Assembly: GCA_009911065.1 (NCBI GenBank)
Contig: QXWR01000009.1
Span: forward strand, 1-64,000
Direction of reading: 5' to 3'
Length of the DNA: 64,000 bases
DNA from: Clostridiaceae bacterium
GTDB lineage: Bacteria; Bacillota; Clostridia; Lachnospirales; Lachnospiraceae
Both the position numbers and the translations under genes were made by a program. The notes under the pieces were generated by a model. It worked only from the letters and a program-made list of their open reading frames with translations. It ran no database searches and was not told where the DNA came from. The stretch's first letter is position 1. Each line of letters opens with the position of its first letter. This document shows, in pieces, positions 56,233-64,000 of the stretch.

Positions 56233-57474
56233 TTACAGTGGGGAATTGGACCCTCTCCATACCCCGCCGCTCATATGGTAAATGGGATGACCTAAAAACA
56301 CGGTGCGCATCACTGAGTCCATGCCAAAACAACTTCTTATGGCATCCACGGTTCCATCCAGTTTGGAAAGCTTCTCATAGTCCACCTCATCCAAAAAACT
56401 TTGCTGTCTCCAGGATCGTTCTCCCTTTGCTCTGGCCGTATGAATCCCCAGGTGCCGAACGGGTTCTCCATTCCACACTTCCCGAAACAGCTTGCAAGCT
56501 GTCTTGTAAATTTCCAAAGTTATGTTGGTTGGATTGTATAACACGTTCTGATGGGAAACATAAGAAAAATCCCCATACCGGATTCCCACCGAAACTACTC
56601 GGATCTGCACCTGGTCCGCCCGCAGGCGGCTGGCAACGGTTTCGCACAAGGAAAGCAGCACCTGATCTGCCATCTCCTCCTTGGTCACATCAAAAGGTAT
56701 GGTTATGCTATTGCCATACCCTTTGTTCTCTATAGGTTCAGCCAGCACAGGAGAAAGATCCACTCCATTGGCAAATCCCCATAAGATCTCTCCCTGTTTT
56801 TTCAAAATGCCTTTCAGCCATGAAAGATCGGATTTTGCTAAATCTCCTACAGTGTAAATTCCCATAGAGCGCAGCTTTTTTTCCGTGGCGCGTCCCACAA
56901 AAAACAAGTCTCTTATGGGAAGAATCCACATCTTCTCCTGAATTTCTTCTGGATATAAGGTGTGAACCTGGTCCGGCTTTTGAAAATCAGAAGCCATCTT
57001 TGCAAGGAGCTTATTGGTGGAAATCCCTACATTCACGGTAAATCCCAGTCTCTTTCCAATTTGCTCTTTCATCTTCTCTGCAGTTTCTTTTGGGGTTCCG
57101 AACAGATGGCAGCTGGCGCTCATATCCAAAAATGCTTCGTCAATGCTGTATGGCTCCACAACATCCGAATACTCTTTTAGAATCTCCATAAATGCCCTGG
57201 AGCATTTGTCATACAATGTGTAATTGGGAGGAACCAGGGTCAAATGGGGGCATTTCTGTTTTGCCTCCCAAATGGCTTCCCCGGTTTGTATCCCATACTT
57301 CTTTGCAGGAATGGACTTTGCCAGTATAATTCCATGACGCTGGGAAGTATCACCGCCCACTGCGGAAACCATTTCCCTTAAATCTTCTCTTCCCCCTTTA
57401 TGGGCCAAACGATAAACAGCCTCCCAGGAAAGGAAGGCTGAATTTACATCAATATGAAAAATAATTTTTTCCAA
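56233..57474 (-). CDS. dinB: DNA polymerase IV (Y-family translesion polymerase)
   Basis: Error-prone polymerase that copies past damaged bases. IIFHIDVNSAFLSWEAVYRL at the N-terminus holds the first metal Asp; YSIDEAFLDMS near 107 holds the second acidic pair. The helix-hairpin-helix segment and little-finger domain follow. The start is chosen as the TTG at 57474, which lies 10 nt after GGAGG; an ATG at 57513 or 57501 would place that Shine-Dalgarno inside the gene. Length 413. Two LexA-like boxes overlap and precede the start, so it is likely SOS-induced. Confidence 0.9.
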   Translation of the reverse strand: MEKIIFHIDVNSAFLSWEAVYRLAHKGGREDLREMVSAVGGDTSQRHGIILAKSIPAKKYGIQTGEAIWEAKQKCPHLTLVPPNYTLYDKCSRAFMEILKEYSDVVEPYSIDEAFLDMSASCHLFGTPKETAEKMKEQIGKRLGFTVNVGISTNKLLAKMASDFQKPDQVHTLYPEEIQEKMWILPIRDLFFVGRATEKKLRSMGIYTVGDLAKSDLSWLKGILKKQGEILWGFANGVDLSPVLAEPIENKGYGNSITIPFDVTKEEMADQVLLSLCETVASRLRADQVQIRVVSVGIRYGDFSYVSHQNVLYNPTNITLEIYKTACKLFREVWNGEPVRHLGIHTARAKGERSWRQQSFLDEVDYEKLSKLDGTVDAIRSCFGMDSVMRTVFLGHPIYHMSGGVWRGSNSPL

Positions 57475-57519
57475 ACGTATGTTCACCTCCGGTAACTTCA
57501 TTTTACCAAACATACATTC
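57473..57519 (-). promoter_or_regulatory. two putative LexA (SOS) boxes upstream of dinB
   Basis: Minus strand: GAACATACGTTT (57473-57484) matches the Gram-positive LexA pattern GAACNNNNGTTT fully and overlaps the ribosome-binding region. GAATGTATGTTT (57508-57519) matches with one change. The boxes lie 35 bp apart. Confidence 0.65.
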
Positions 57520-57550
57520 TGTTTTTCAAGAGGGAATTTATGCCATATTT

Positions 57551-59047
57551 TTAGGTCCGCCTCACCACAAACTGCTTTGCCAAAGGATACAATAACATCA
57601 CCACACAAATCATTAAAATCGCCGTTGTGTCCGGATTTGTAAAAATCCACATAAAACTGCCTTCTGCCATGTAAGCCCGACGAAAACTGGCTTCACACAT
57701 GGGACCTAAAAGCATTCCCAATATGAGAGCCGAGGCATTGTATCCCAGCCGGACAAACACACATCCAAATATACCTGCCCCAGCCATCAAAACCACATCT
57801 GCAAACTGGCCGTGAAGTCCATAAGCTGCCGCAGCCGCTGTCATAAGAATCACTGGTCCGGACAGACTGTATGGAACCAACAAAAACCGTGCAAAACTTT
57901 TTGCCAGAAAAATGGCGGCTACCACCATAAAAAGATTGGTCAGCACCATGGAACCAAACACTCCTGCCAAATATTTTGGATGGCTTACCATCAAATCGGG
58001 ACCCAAAAACACCCCCTGGGCTGCCATAACTGCCATAATAATGGCCGCTGCATTGCCTCCTGGAATCCCCAGGGAAAGCAAGGGAACCATAGAACCGCCA
58101 GTGGCTGCATTGTTGGCTGCTTCCGAGGCCACGATTCCCTCTGAAATGCCGGTTCCCAGCAAATGTTTTTGTTTTGACACCCGCTTTTCAATGGCATAGG
58201 ACAAAAATGAGGCAATCGTAGCTCCCGCCCCAGGCAAAATCCCAACAAGAATGCCAAGAAAAGAAGAACGCAGCCAGGTTTTCCACTGTCTGAAAAGCTC
58301 CCCAAATCCTGGCAAAATCATCTTTATCGGCTCTTTTGTCTTTGGTTTTTCCAAGTCAGCCCAGCTGGTATTGTTTCCTTTTTCCGTTCGTTTCAAAACT
58401 TCTGCCGCCGCAAAAACACCAATCATAACTGGAAGCATCTCAATTCCAGACAAAAGATAAGCATTTCCCCCAGCCAAACGGACGTTATCCCCAATCGGGT
58501 CCTTTCCCACACAGGCAAGAAAAAGCCCCAAAAGACCGGAAATCAGAGTTTTCACAAAATTCCTCCGGTCCAGACAAGCCAAAACCAGCATACTAAAGAG
58601 AAGCACCCCAAACCATTCCGAAGGGTTTAAAGCCCTTGCGGCGGTAGAAAAAAGAGGCGCTGCCCATATCATAAAAAAAGTTCCTGCCAGTCCGCCTGCA
58701 CTGGAAGCCATCAGAGAAATCCCCAAAGCCTTCCCAGTCTCCCCCCGCTGCGCCATTGTATGGCCATCCAAAGCGGTGGGGGCGCTGGAGGACGTGCCGG
58801 GAACCCGATACAAAATGGCCGTAATGCTTCCCCCGGTAATGGACGCACAGTACACGGCAACTAAAAATACAATGGCTGCCACTGAATCCATTCTATAAAC
58901 AAAAGGAAGAGCCAAAACCACTGCCATGGAAGCGCTGACCCCTGGCATTGCGCCAAAAATCACCCCCAGCAGAACTCCTGCCAAAAGCGGTCCGAATACA
59001 GAAGGGGTAAACACAATTTCCCATCCCATGGTCCACAAAGCAGACAT
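57551..59047 (-). CDS. tctA: tripartite tricarboxylate transporter, large permease TctA
   Basis: A 498-residue membrane protein of about eleven helices. The signature GAMPGVSASMAVVLALPF near residue 34 and the second-half repeat VGILPGAGATIASFLSYAIEKR near 320 are typical of TctA, which imports citrate or other carboxylates with a cation. The ATG at 59047 has GGAGGTGG at good spacing; an ATG at 59065 overlaps the tctB stop. It follows tctB directly. No TctC binding protein is found in the window. Confidence 0.88.
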   Translation of the reverse strand: MSALWTMGWEIVFTPSVFGPLLAGVLLGVIFGAMPGVSASMAVVLALPFVYRMDSVAAIVFLVAVYCASITGGSITAILYRVPGTSSSAPTALDGHTMAQRGETGKALGISLMASSAGGLAGTFFMIWAAPLFSTAARALNPSEWFGVLLFSMLVLACLDRRNFVKTLISGLLGLFLACVGKDPIGDNVRLAGGNAYLLSGIEMLPVMIGVFAAAEVLKRTEKGNNTSWADLEKPKTKEPIKMILPGFGELFRQWKTWLRSSFLGILVGILPGAGATIASFLSYAIEKRVSKQKHLLGTGISEGIVASEAANNAATGGSMVPLLSLGIPGGNAAAIIMAVMAAQGVFLGPDLMVSHPKYLAGVFGSMVLTNLFMVVAAIFLAKSFARFLLVPYSLSGPVILMTAAAAAYGLHGQFADVVLMAGAGIFGCVFVRLGYNASALILGMLLGPMCEASFRRAYMAEGSFMWIFTNPDTTAILMICVVMLLYPLAKQFVVRRT

Positions 59048-59064
59048 GTACCATTCCACCTCCA

Positions 59065-59559
59065 TTATGTAAAAAACAGCATTTTTTCCAAAAACTGTGA
59101 AAACCGGAAAAAGAGACCTGCACCGTCCGGCAATGGCAGATCCAGACCTCCCTGAAACACCACATAAAGAACAACGGTAGCCAAAAAAGAACGAAATATC
59201 AGCCACCCCCACCGCCTCTCTCCCAACAGATAACCATAAGCAGTCAAAAACCAGAAGCAGTCTGGCACAAAGCCAAGAACCGGAAGCAAAATCACCATAA
59301 CCGCCACCAGAACCATACCTGCAAACCGCCGGCTTTTTATAAATCTGCCAAGGTTCGGCAAACCCAAAGCGTCGTCTTTTTGCTCTCTTTTGGATTTCCA
59401 GCTGTCTGCCAAATCCAGGATTACAAAAAGAAGCAATAATACCAAAATCATTCCGGGCCAGAAGGCTGTCCCCAAATCAGGCAAGACAGCCGTCTCATCC
59501 CCAGGCACTTTTTGAAATGTCCCTGGGGAAAAAAGACCTGCAGCACAAAAAATTTTCAT
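59065..59559 (-). CDS. tctB: tripartite tricarboxylate transporter, small permease TctB
   Basis: A 164-residue partner of TctA. LGTAFWPGMILVLLLLFVIL near residue 29 is the TctB hallmark, followed by two or three more helices. The usual first N-terminal helix (about 20 hydrophobic residues) is missing or reduced to MKIFCAAGLF, although AAGGAG at good spacing supports the start. The tail overlaps the upstream reach of tctA. The gene follows the NlpC/P60 gene by 43 bp, an unusual neighbour. It may be an unusual variant or a shortened gene. Confidence 0.75.
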   Translation of the reverse strand: MKIFCAAGLFSPGTFQKVPGDETAVLPDLGTAFWPGMILVLLLLFVILDLADSWKSKREQKDDALGLPNLGRFIKSRRFAGMVLVAVMVILLPVLGFVPDCFWFLTAYGYLLGERRWGWLIFRSFLATVVLYVVFQGGLDLPLPDGAGLFFRFSQFLEKMLFFT

Positions 59560-59602
59560 CGGATGTATCTCCTTGTCTAAAACCAGTGGAATTGCAATAG
59601 TC

Positions 59603-61252
59603 TTAATTTAAAAATCTCCGTATGGTCTTAGGTTTCCGGTAATTCCAGGTGGAAATCTTAATTCCGCTTCTTCTGCTTGCCGCATGGACAATCTGTCCAT
59701 TGCCAATGTACATAGCCACATGGTTCACCACGCCGCTGCTGTTGGTGTAAAAAATCAGATCACCGGGCAGCATCTCGCTGGAAGTGACTGCCCGTCCTGC
59801 CTTTGCCTGTTCTCTGGAAGTACGGGGAAGGCTTACGCCGGCTGCATTCCGCAGCACATACTGAACAAAACCAGAACAGTCTGCACCTGTATTGGGATTG
59901 GTGCCGCCCCATACGTATCGGTTGCCCACAAACTGCAGAGCATAGTTGACTACTTTGCTTCGCAGCGCTGCCTGCTGATTGGCTCTCTCTTCCACCGGAG
60001 AAAACTTAATAGCTTCGGTCAGGGCATACCGTACCTCCACGTTATTGTCCCTGGTGGCAATAAACGCCTTGTCCGTCTCCTCGCCCTCTTCGCTGTCTCC
60101 TGTATCCAACTCAATCTGCACCCAGCCATCCAACTGGTCCAGCACCGTATACCGGTCTTCTTTGGAAATCTGAGTCCAGATTTTGGAATCGGTTGTGGGA
60201 CCGGACCGGACATTTAACTTGTCTGTATTGACAACTGCCATTAAAGTGGCTGACTCCAAAGCCAAATCCCGGGCTTCCTGCCCCACTGCCACATACTCGG
60301 AATCTGCTGTAATGTAGCCGGTAATCGGGCCGGATTTAATCTTATACCACCCATCCAGAGTCTCTAAAATCTCTCCGGCCGCTTTGCCGGGAAACTTTCC
60401 AATCACGTTGGTGTCATCCTCTGTGCTGGGACTTTTCCGAATATTCAGATAACTGCTTACCTTGGAAATTACCAGGTTGTCATACTGATTTAAGGCCATG
60501 GCCCGCAAATCCAGTTTTCTCGCCTCATTCAAAGCATATTTTACCGTCACATAGTCGGAAGAAATATAACCTTCCTCAATGCGAATCCACCCCTCCAGCT
60601 CTTCCAAAACCGGATAGCGCTCATAAATCAATGCCTGTGCCACCACATTGGAGGCATCTACCATAACCGGCTCTGAGCGGATATTAAGCTTTTCGGTATT
60701 TACCTCTGCCATCTTGTCCACATGAGCAATGGCTTCCTGTCGGGCCTGGGAACCACTCATCACATACCGGTTGTGAATATAGCCTTCAATTCCGCCGGAA
60801 GTCACATGACACCATTCCCCTTCTGTATTCAAAATCTCACAGGCGCTGTTCTGCTGAAGCTTCCCAATAATCTTTCCGTTGGACCCAGGAGTTTCCCGCA
60901 CATTCAAATATCCCGCTACCTGCACCAGACCAAGATTTTCGTAAGAATCCACCACAGCCTGCTTCTCCCGAAGCACCCGCTGCCGCTCCTGCTCTTCCGG
61001 AGATAACGTGGACTCTACCGTAACAGGTTCCGTCTCCAAAGTGGATGCCTCCGTATTCAGCGCAGCTGCCTCAAGCTCCTTTTCCCTCTCTTGTCCTTTA
61101 TTCCAATTTCGGCCAAGCCAAAGAGAAGCAGACAAAATTACCACCACGCCTGTAGCTGCAATGATATACATTCCATTATTTTTTTTCCTTCTGCTTCTTT
61201 TGGTTCTATTTTGTATGTCCCTTCTTTTACCTTTCTCTTTCCTGCCATCCAT
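59603..61252 (-). CDS. NlpC/P60 cell-wall endopeptidase with bacterial SH3 repeats
   Basis: A 549-residue exported, membrane-anchored hydrolase. A very basic N-terminus precedes one helix (MYIIAATGVVVILSASLWLG). Four SH3b modules follow (GYLNVRETPG, EKLNIRSEPV, SYLNIRKSPS, DKLNVRSGPT). The C-terminal NlpC/P60 domain shows Cys in GADCSGFVQYVL near 457, His in VVNHVAMYIGNG and a third polar residue in IVHAASRRSG. It would cut peptide cross-links of peptidoglycan. The ATG at 61252 is preferred over a TTG at 61282. A promoter with extended -10 lies at 61314-61319. Confidence 0.88.
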   Translation of the reverse strand: MDGRKEKGKRRDIQNRTKRSRRKKNNGMYIIAATGVVVILSASLWLGRNWNKGQEREKELEAAALNTEASTLETEPVTVESTLSPEEQERQRVLREKQAVVDSYENLGLVQVAGYLNVRETPGSNGKIIGKLQQNSACEILNTEGEWCHVTSGGIEGYIHNRYVMSGSQARQEAIAHVDKMAEVNTEKLNIRSEPVMVDASNVVAQALIYERYPVLEELEGWIRIEEGYISSDYVTVKYALNEARKLDLRAMALNQYDNLVISKVSSYLNIRKSPSTEDDTNVIGKFPGKAAGEILETLDGWYKIKSGPITGYITADSEYVAVGQEARDLALESATLMAVVNTDKLNVRSGPTTDSKIWTQISKEDRYTVLDQLDGWVQIELDTGDSEEGEETDKAFIATRDNNVEVRYALTEAIKFSPVEERANQQAALRSKVVNYALQFVGNRYVWGGTNPNTGADCSGFVQYVLRNAAGVSLPRTSREQAKAGRAVTSSEMLPGDLIFYTNSSGVVNHVAMYIGNGQIVHAASRRSGIKISTWNYRKPKTIRRFLN

Positions 61253-61588
61253 GCTTTTTTTGCTCTCCTTGTACCGCAACATACTTTTTCACGTTGACCA
61301 TTACCCGACTGGCATTATACCACAAATCCAATGTGATTACGATACTCTAATGAATAAATAATGAAAAATTTATAATCCTTGAAAATCTGTTAATATTTTA
61401 CAGCCATTTTCTAATCATTCTTCCTTTCAATTTTACAAAATATTCATACTTTGATGGAAATTTAATAAAAAATAAATAGCATTTTTCCCACCTTTGTAGT
61501 AAACTTTTGTTTACAGCAGACAGCTTATGTCCAAATGGGACGGCTGGCTGATTCTTATAAATTTATCAAAGAGGAGTGACTTTCATTT
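61253..61588. other. divergent intergenic region with a TGG-extended promoter and a palindrome
   Basis: On the minus strand an extended -10 (TGGTATAAT, TATAAT at 61314-61319) serves the NlpC gene. On the plus side a perfect inverted repeat GTAAAC-TTTT-GTTTAC (61499-61514) lies about 75 bp before the lipoprotein start and may be an operator. GAGGAG stands 12 nt before that gene's ATG. No other gene is seen. Confidence 0.5.
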
Positions 61589-62422
61589 ATGAAAAAACAT
61601 GTATTAGCAGCAGCTGTTTTGGTTGTAGCATTGGGCGCAACCGCTTGTTCCGGAGGCAATAACAGCACCTTAGACACTTCCGCTCCCACCACCCAAGGCA
61701 CCACCCAGGCTCCCACCACAACTGCCTCTGTGGAAACCACCCAGGAGGAAGATGACTATGTGGAGGAAGATTATGTAACTGGAATCATCACCAACATCCA
61801 GGACCAGATTCTGACGGTCAAAGACAATCAGGATAACAGTGAGAAAAAGTATGATATTTCAAGCGCAGAGATCTCCCAGGAATATCCGTTCTCCAAAGGG
61901 GACACTGTAGAGATCACATTTGCCTCTGACAATACAAAAGATCCGGTTCCTGCCATTGGAGTCGATGTAATGGAATCCATCATTGGCCTGAATACAGACC
62001 CATCGGTATCCGGCACAGTAACAGAAGCCACAGACACAACCCTGACCATGAAGACAGACGAAGGGGAAACCTGCACCGTCAGCATTGCCAATGCCTACAT
62101 TGTAGCCAAAGACGGAATCACCCTTGACAAACAAGCTACCATCACCTACATTGGCGACTTGGATGACAATGCCATGGCAGTAAAGGTAGTGATGGAAGAT
62201 TCCTATGGCTCTGCCGAGGCAGAACGCAGCGCCTTCATTGGAAAAGTAATCCAGAACACAGACAACAACCTTGTCCTGGAGTCCGCTGACAGCGACTTTT
62301 ACACCTTTGTATCCGATGATTTGGATTTCTCCCCCTATCAGATTGGCGACACGGTTCAGATCTTTTACAACGGAACCATCACCTCCAAAGAAATTACCGC
62401 ATTAGAAGTATCAAAGAAATAA
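61589..62422 (+). CDS. surface lipoprotein with three similar beta domains
   Basis: A 277-residue exported protein. Signal peptide KKHVLAAAVLVVALGATAC, lipid Cys at 20, then a Thr/Ser-rich and acidic linker (residues about 25-58). Three related modules of about 65-75 residues follow, each beginning with a GxI/V...D-xxL pattern (GIITNIQDQILTVKD; GTVTEATDTTLTMKT; GKVIQNTDNNLVLES), like small OB/DUF5666-type barrels. No enzyme motif is seen. It is divergent from the cell-wall hydrolase gene, so a cell-surface role is reasonable. Function unknown. Confidence 0.7.
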   Translation: MKKHVLAAAVLVVALGATACSGGNNSTLDTSAPTTQGTTQAPTTTASVETTQEEDDYVEEDYVTGIITNIQDQILTVKDNQDNSEKKYDISSAEISQEYPFSKGDTVEITFASDNTKDPVPAIGVDVMESIIGLNTDPSVSGTVTEATDTTLTMKTDEGETCTVSIANAYIVAKDGITLDKQATITYIGDLDDNAMAVKVVMEDSYGSAEAERSAFIGKVIQNTDNNLVLESADSDFYTFVSDDLDFSPYQIGDTVQIFYNGTITSKEITALEVSKK

Positions 62423-62438
62423 GGGAAACGAAAAGAAA

Positions 62439-62476
62439 ACCGGGACCATTCACAAAATAATCCGAACGGTCCCGGT
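62439..62476. terminator. stem-loop between convergent genes
   Basis: A perfect 9-bp stem ACCGGGACC/GGTCCCGGT with a 20-nt loop, but no T-tract. It lies after the lipoprotein stop and before the end of the kinase gene. Confidence 0.45.
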
Positions 62477-62516
62477 CAATCCTATTACCTTCCTGCATCA
62501 GCGTCTTATAAGTCCG

Positions 62517-63161
62517 TCAGATCTCATATCCTACCATTCGAATATACGCCTGAATCAGCTCCACAACCTGATCCAACTCCAGTCTGCTTGCATTAATTGG
62601 CAAATCATAATTGCCAAGATCTTCCCACTCCCGCCCCGTAAAATACCGATGATATTCCCGTCGCTGTTTGGTAATCCGGTTCAGTTTGGAAAGGGCCTCC
62701 TTGGTATCAACAATCCCATCCACCTCCATGGTCCGCCGGATACAAGTATCTGTATCTGCATACACAAAAATTTTAATCAAATCCTCTTTTCCCGCAGAAT
62801 CCAACACAAAATCCGCACACCGGCCCACAATCACACAAGACTCCTTGCTGGCCAGCTCCCGAATCACCTCTGACTGAAACTTAAACAAATTTTCCGGCGA
62901 AGTAACATCCCCCTGAATTTTAGGCGCACCCACCATTCCATGGCGCATCCCACCCACAATCTTCCGAAGCAGGTTATTCCCCGCCTTTTCATCTGCCAGC
63001 CGAAAATACTGCTCTCCCACCGCACTTTTTTCAGCCGTCATACTCAAAATCTCATCATCATAAAAAGGAATCCCCAGGCACTTGGCCAATTTCCTCCCCA
63101 CAATCCTCCCCCCACTGCCATACTGTCTCTCAATCGTAATAACCAGCTTATCCTTATCCAT
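62517..63161 (-). CDS. cytidylate-kinase-like family protein (AAA_26)
   Basis: A 214-residue nucleotide kinase-like protein. ITIERQYGSGGRIVGRKLA (a P-loop variant of the form GSGGxxxG) opens the chain, IPFYDDEILSMTAEKSAV follows, then CVIVGRCADFVLD near 110 and KQRREYHRYFTGREWEDL near 165. This group (Cytidylate_kin2) lacks the classic GKS motif and its substrate is uncertain. GGAGGAGG precedes the ATG. A true cmk lies at 10711, so this is not the only such enzyme. It stands next to the minisatellite at the right end. Confidence 0.8.
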   Translation of the reverse strand: MDKDKLVITIERQYGSGGRIVGRKLAKCLGIPFYDDEILSMTAEKSAVGEQYFRLADEKAGNNLLRKIVGGMRHGMVGAPKIQGDVTSPENLFKFQSEVIRELASKESCVIVGRCADFVLDSAGKEDLIKIFVYADTDTCIRRTMEVDGIVDTKEALSKLNRITKQRREYHRYFTGREWEDLGNYDLPINASRLELDQVVELIQAYIRMVGYEI

Positions 63162-63381
63162 CCAACACCCTCCTCCAAAAATTCTATTTCAAAAAAACAA
63201 TCCAGCTCCTTTAAACCATATCACTTTAAACTATACCACTTTAACTCATACAGCCTGACCATTCTCCCCGTTACCTAAAAAACAACGATAAAACTTTTTT
63301 TCATTATACCACAAACTTCCCCACCTGTACAGTCATATCCCCTCCAAAAAACGTATCCCTCCCCCTCCATTACCGTCCACA

Positions 63382-63960
63382 ACATCATCTTCTTATCCGA
63401 CTATACCAGTAAAACACCATAAGAATCTTTCCCGACTACGCCAGGAAAACGGCATATAATTCTTGCCCAACTATACCAGGAAAGCAACATATGATTCTTA
63501 TTCATCTATACCAGAAAAGCGACATATAATTCTTATCCAACCACGCCAGGAAAGCAGCAGATGATTCTTATTCATCTATACCAGGAAAGCGACATATAAT
63601 TCTTATCTAATTACGCCAAGAAAGCAGCATATAATTCTTGTCCAACCACGCCACTAAAACAGCATATGATTTCTATCCAACTACGCCAGGAAAACAGCAT
63701 CAGAAATCTTGTCTGGCTATGCCAGGAAAACAGCATCAGAAATCTTGTTCGGCTATGTCAGGAAAGCAGCATCAGAAATCTTGTTCGGCTATGCCAGGAA
63801 AACAGCATCAGAAATCTTGTCCGGCTATGCCAGGAAAACAGCATCAGAAATCTTGTTCGGCTATGCCAGGAAAACAGCATCAGAAATCTTGTTCGGCTAT
63901 GCCAGGAAAACAGCATCAGAAATCTTGTCCGGCTATGCCAGGAAAGTAGCATGAGAAGAA
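63382..63960. repeat. minisatellite: eight 35-bp units followed by seven 36-bp units
   Basis: Units begin CCAGGAAAxCAGCAT. Eight diverged 35-bp units start at 63406, 63441, 63476, 63511, 63546, 63581, 63616 and 63651. Seven nearly identical 36-bp units start at 63686, 63722, 63758, 63794, 63830, 63866 and 63902; a broken unit starts at 63938, and a partial one at 63382. The homogeneous 36-bp block differs only at one or two sites per unit, which indicates recent expansion or gene conversion. There are no spacers, so it is not CRISPR. No promoter or ribosome-binding site supports translation. Confidence 0.85.
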
Positions 63961-64000
63961 TCCGGGAATGGCAGAAGACCCTCTTTCCACGCCGGTTCTT

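Noticed and set aside
63638-63949. 103-codon frame of twelve-residue repeats (PGKQHQKSCSAM)
   Set aside because: It exists only because 36-bp units are divisible by three. There is no ribosome-binding site or promoter, frames are open on both strands, and the homologous 35-bp units are non-coding.
63382-63960. CRISPR array
   Set aside because: Units are directly adjacent with no spacers, and no cas genes are present.

Overview
The window looks like a chromosomal stretch from an anaerobic gut Firmicute, most probably a member of the Lachnospiraceae. The basis is inference from gene content and signals: NfnAB, an ATP-type PEP carboxykinase, single-chain PurL, a flavoprotein/cmk/ispH/rpsA cluster, a T-box before thrS, strong AGGAGG ribosome-binding sites, Gram-positive promoters, and no sign of an outer membrane. 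Most genes lie on the minus strand. No rRNA operon, complete tRNA gene, insertion sequence or CRISPR array was seen.

Positions 1-3420 are the accessory region. They hold three tandem, progressively decayed copies of one module: the 3' end of a tyrosine integrase gene, a small antisense RNA gene (+), a convergent 29-codon hydrophobic peptide gene (-), and (copies 1 and 2) a duplicated tRNA 3' half, probably tRNA-Arg(ACG), followed by a hairpin. I read this as scars of repeated integration of related elements at one tRNA gene. Each carried a type I toxin-antitoxin unit (TxpA/Hol-Tox style) between integrase and attachment site. The toxin mRNA ends are predicted to pair with each other, and every base substitution between the arms is G-U compatible. 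This is the most interesting system in the window. Between the copies lie a broken serine recombinase, a G-rich stretch able to form a G-quadruplex, and a 21-bp phased repeat beside the tRNA-derived core.

3421-21750 is core genome, all on the minus strand: a MATE exporter; a ThyX-like protein with NfnA and NfnB (ferredoxin/NAD(P) electron bifurcation); an acetyltransferase; a run of polyP:AMP phosphotransferase, flavoprotein, cmk, ispH and rpsA; an M28-like lipoprotein whose metal site looks lost; aspartokinase; and PurL. 21890-25950 is a MacB-like exporter operon with a secreted adaptor-like protein.

26220-46800 contains pyrBI, a HAD phosphatase, pckA, a threonine aldolase followed by an M13 peptidase fragment, two divergent YhcH paralogues, a metallophosphoesterase fused to rubrerythrin, a second MATE exporter, a hybrid sensor kinase paired with an orphan solute-binding lipoprotein, a membrane NERD protein, T-box-controlled thrS, and a PTS transporter with a terminator in its leader.

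47260-63160 contains an aldose epimerase, MscL with a zinc ribbon, a glycogen debranching enzyme, a ZIP transporter, a LysR regulator, a nuclease-helicase, an HPr-like protein without its catalytic histidine, an SOS-boxed dinB, TctAB without TctC, an SH3/NlpC cell-wall hydrolase, a lipoprotein and a cytidylate-kinase-like protein. The right end (63382-63960) is a minisatellite whose period changes from 35 to 36 bp.
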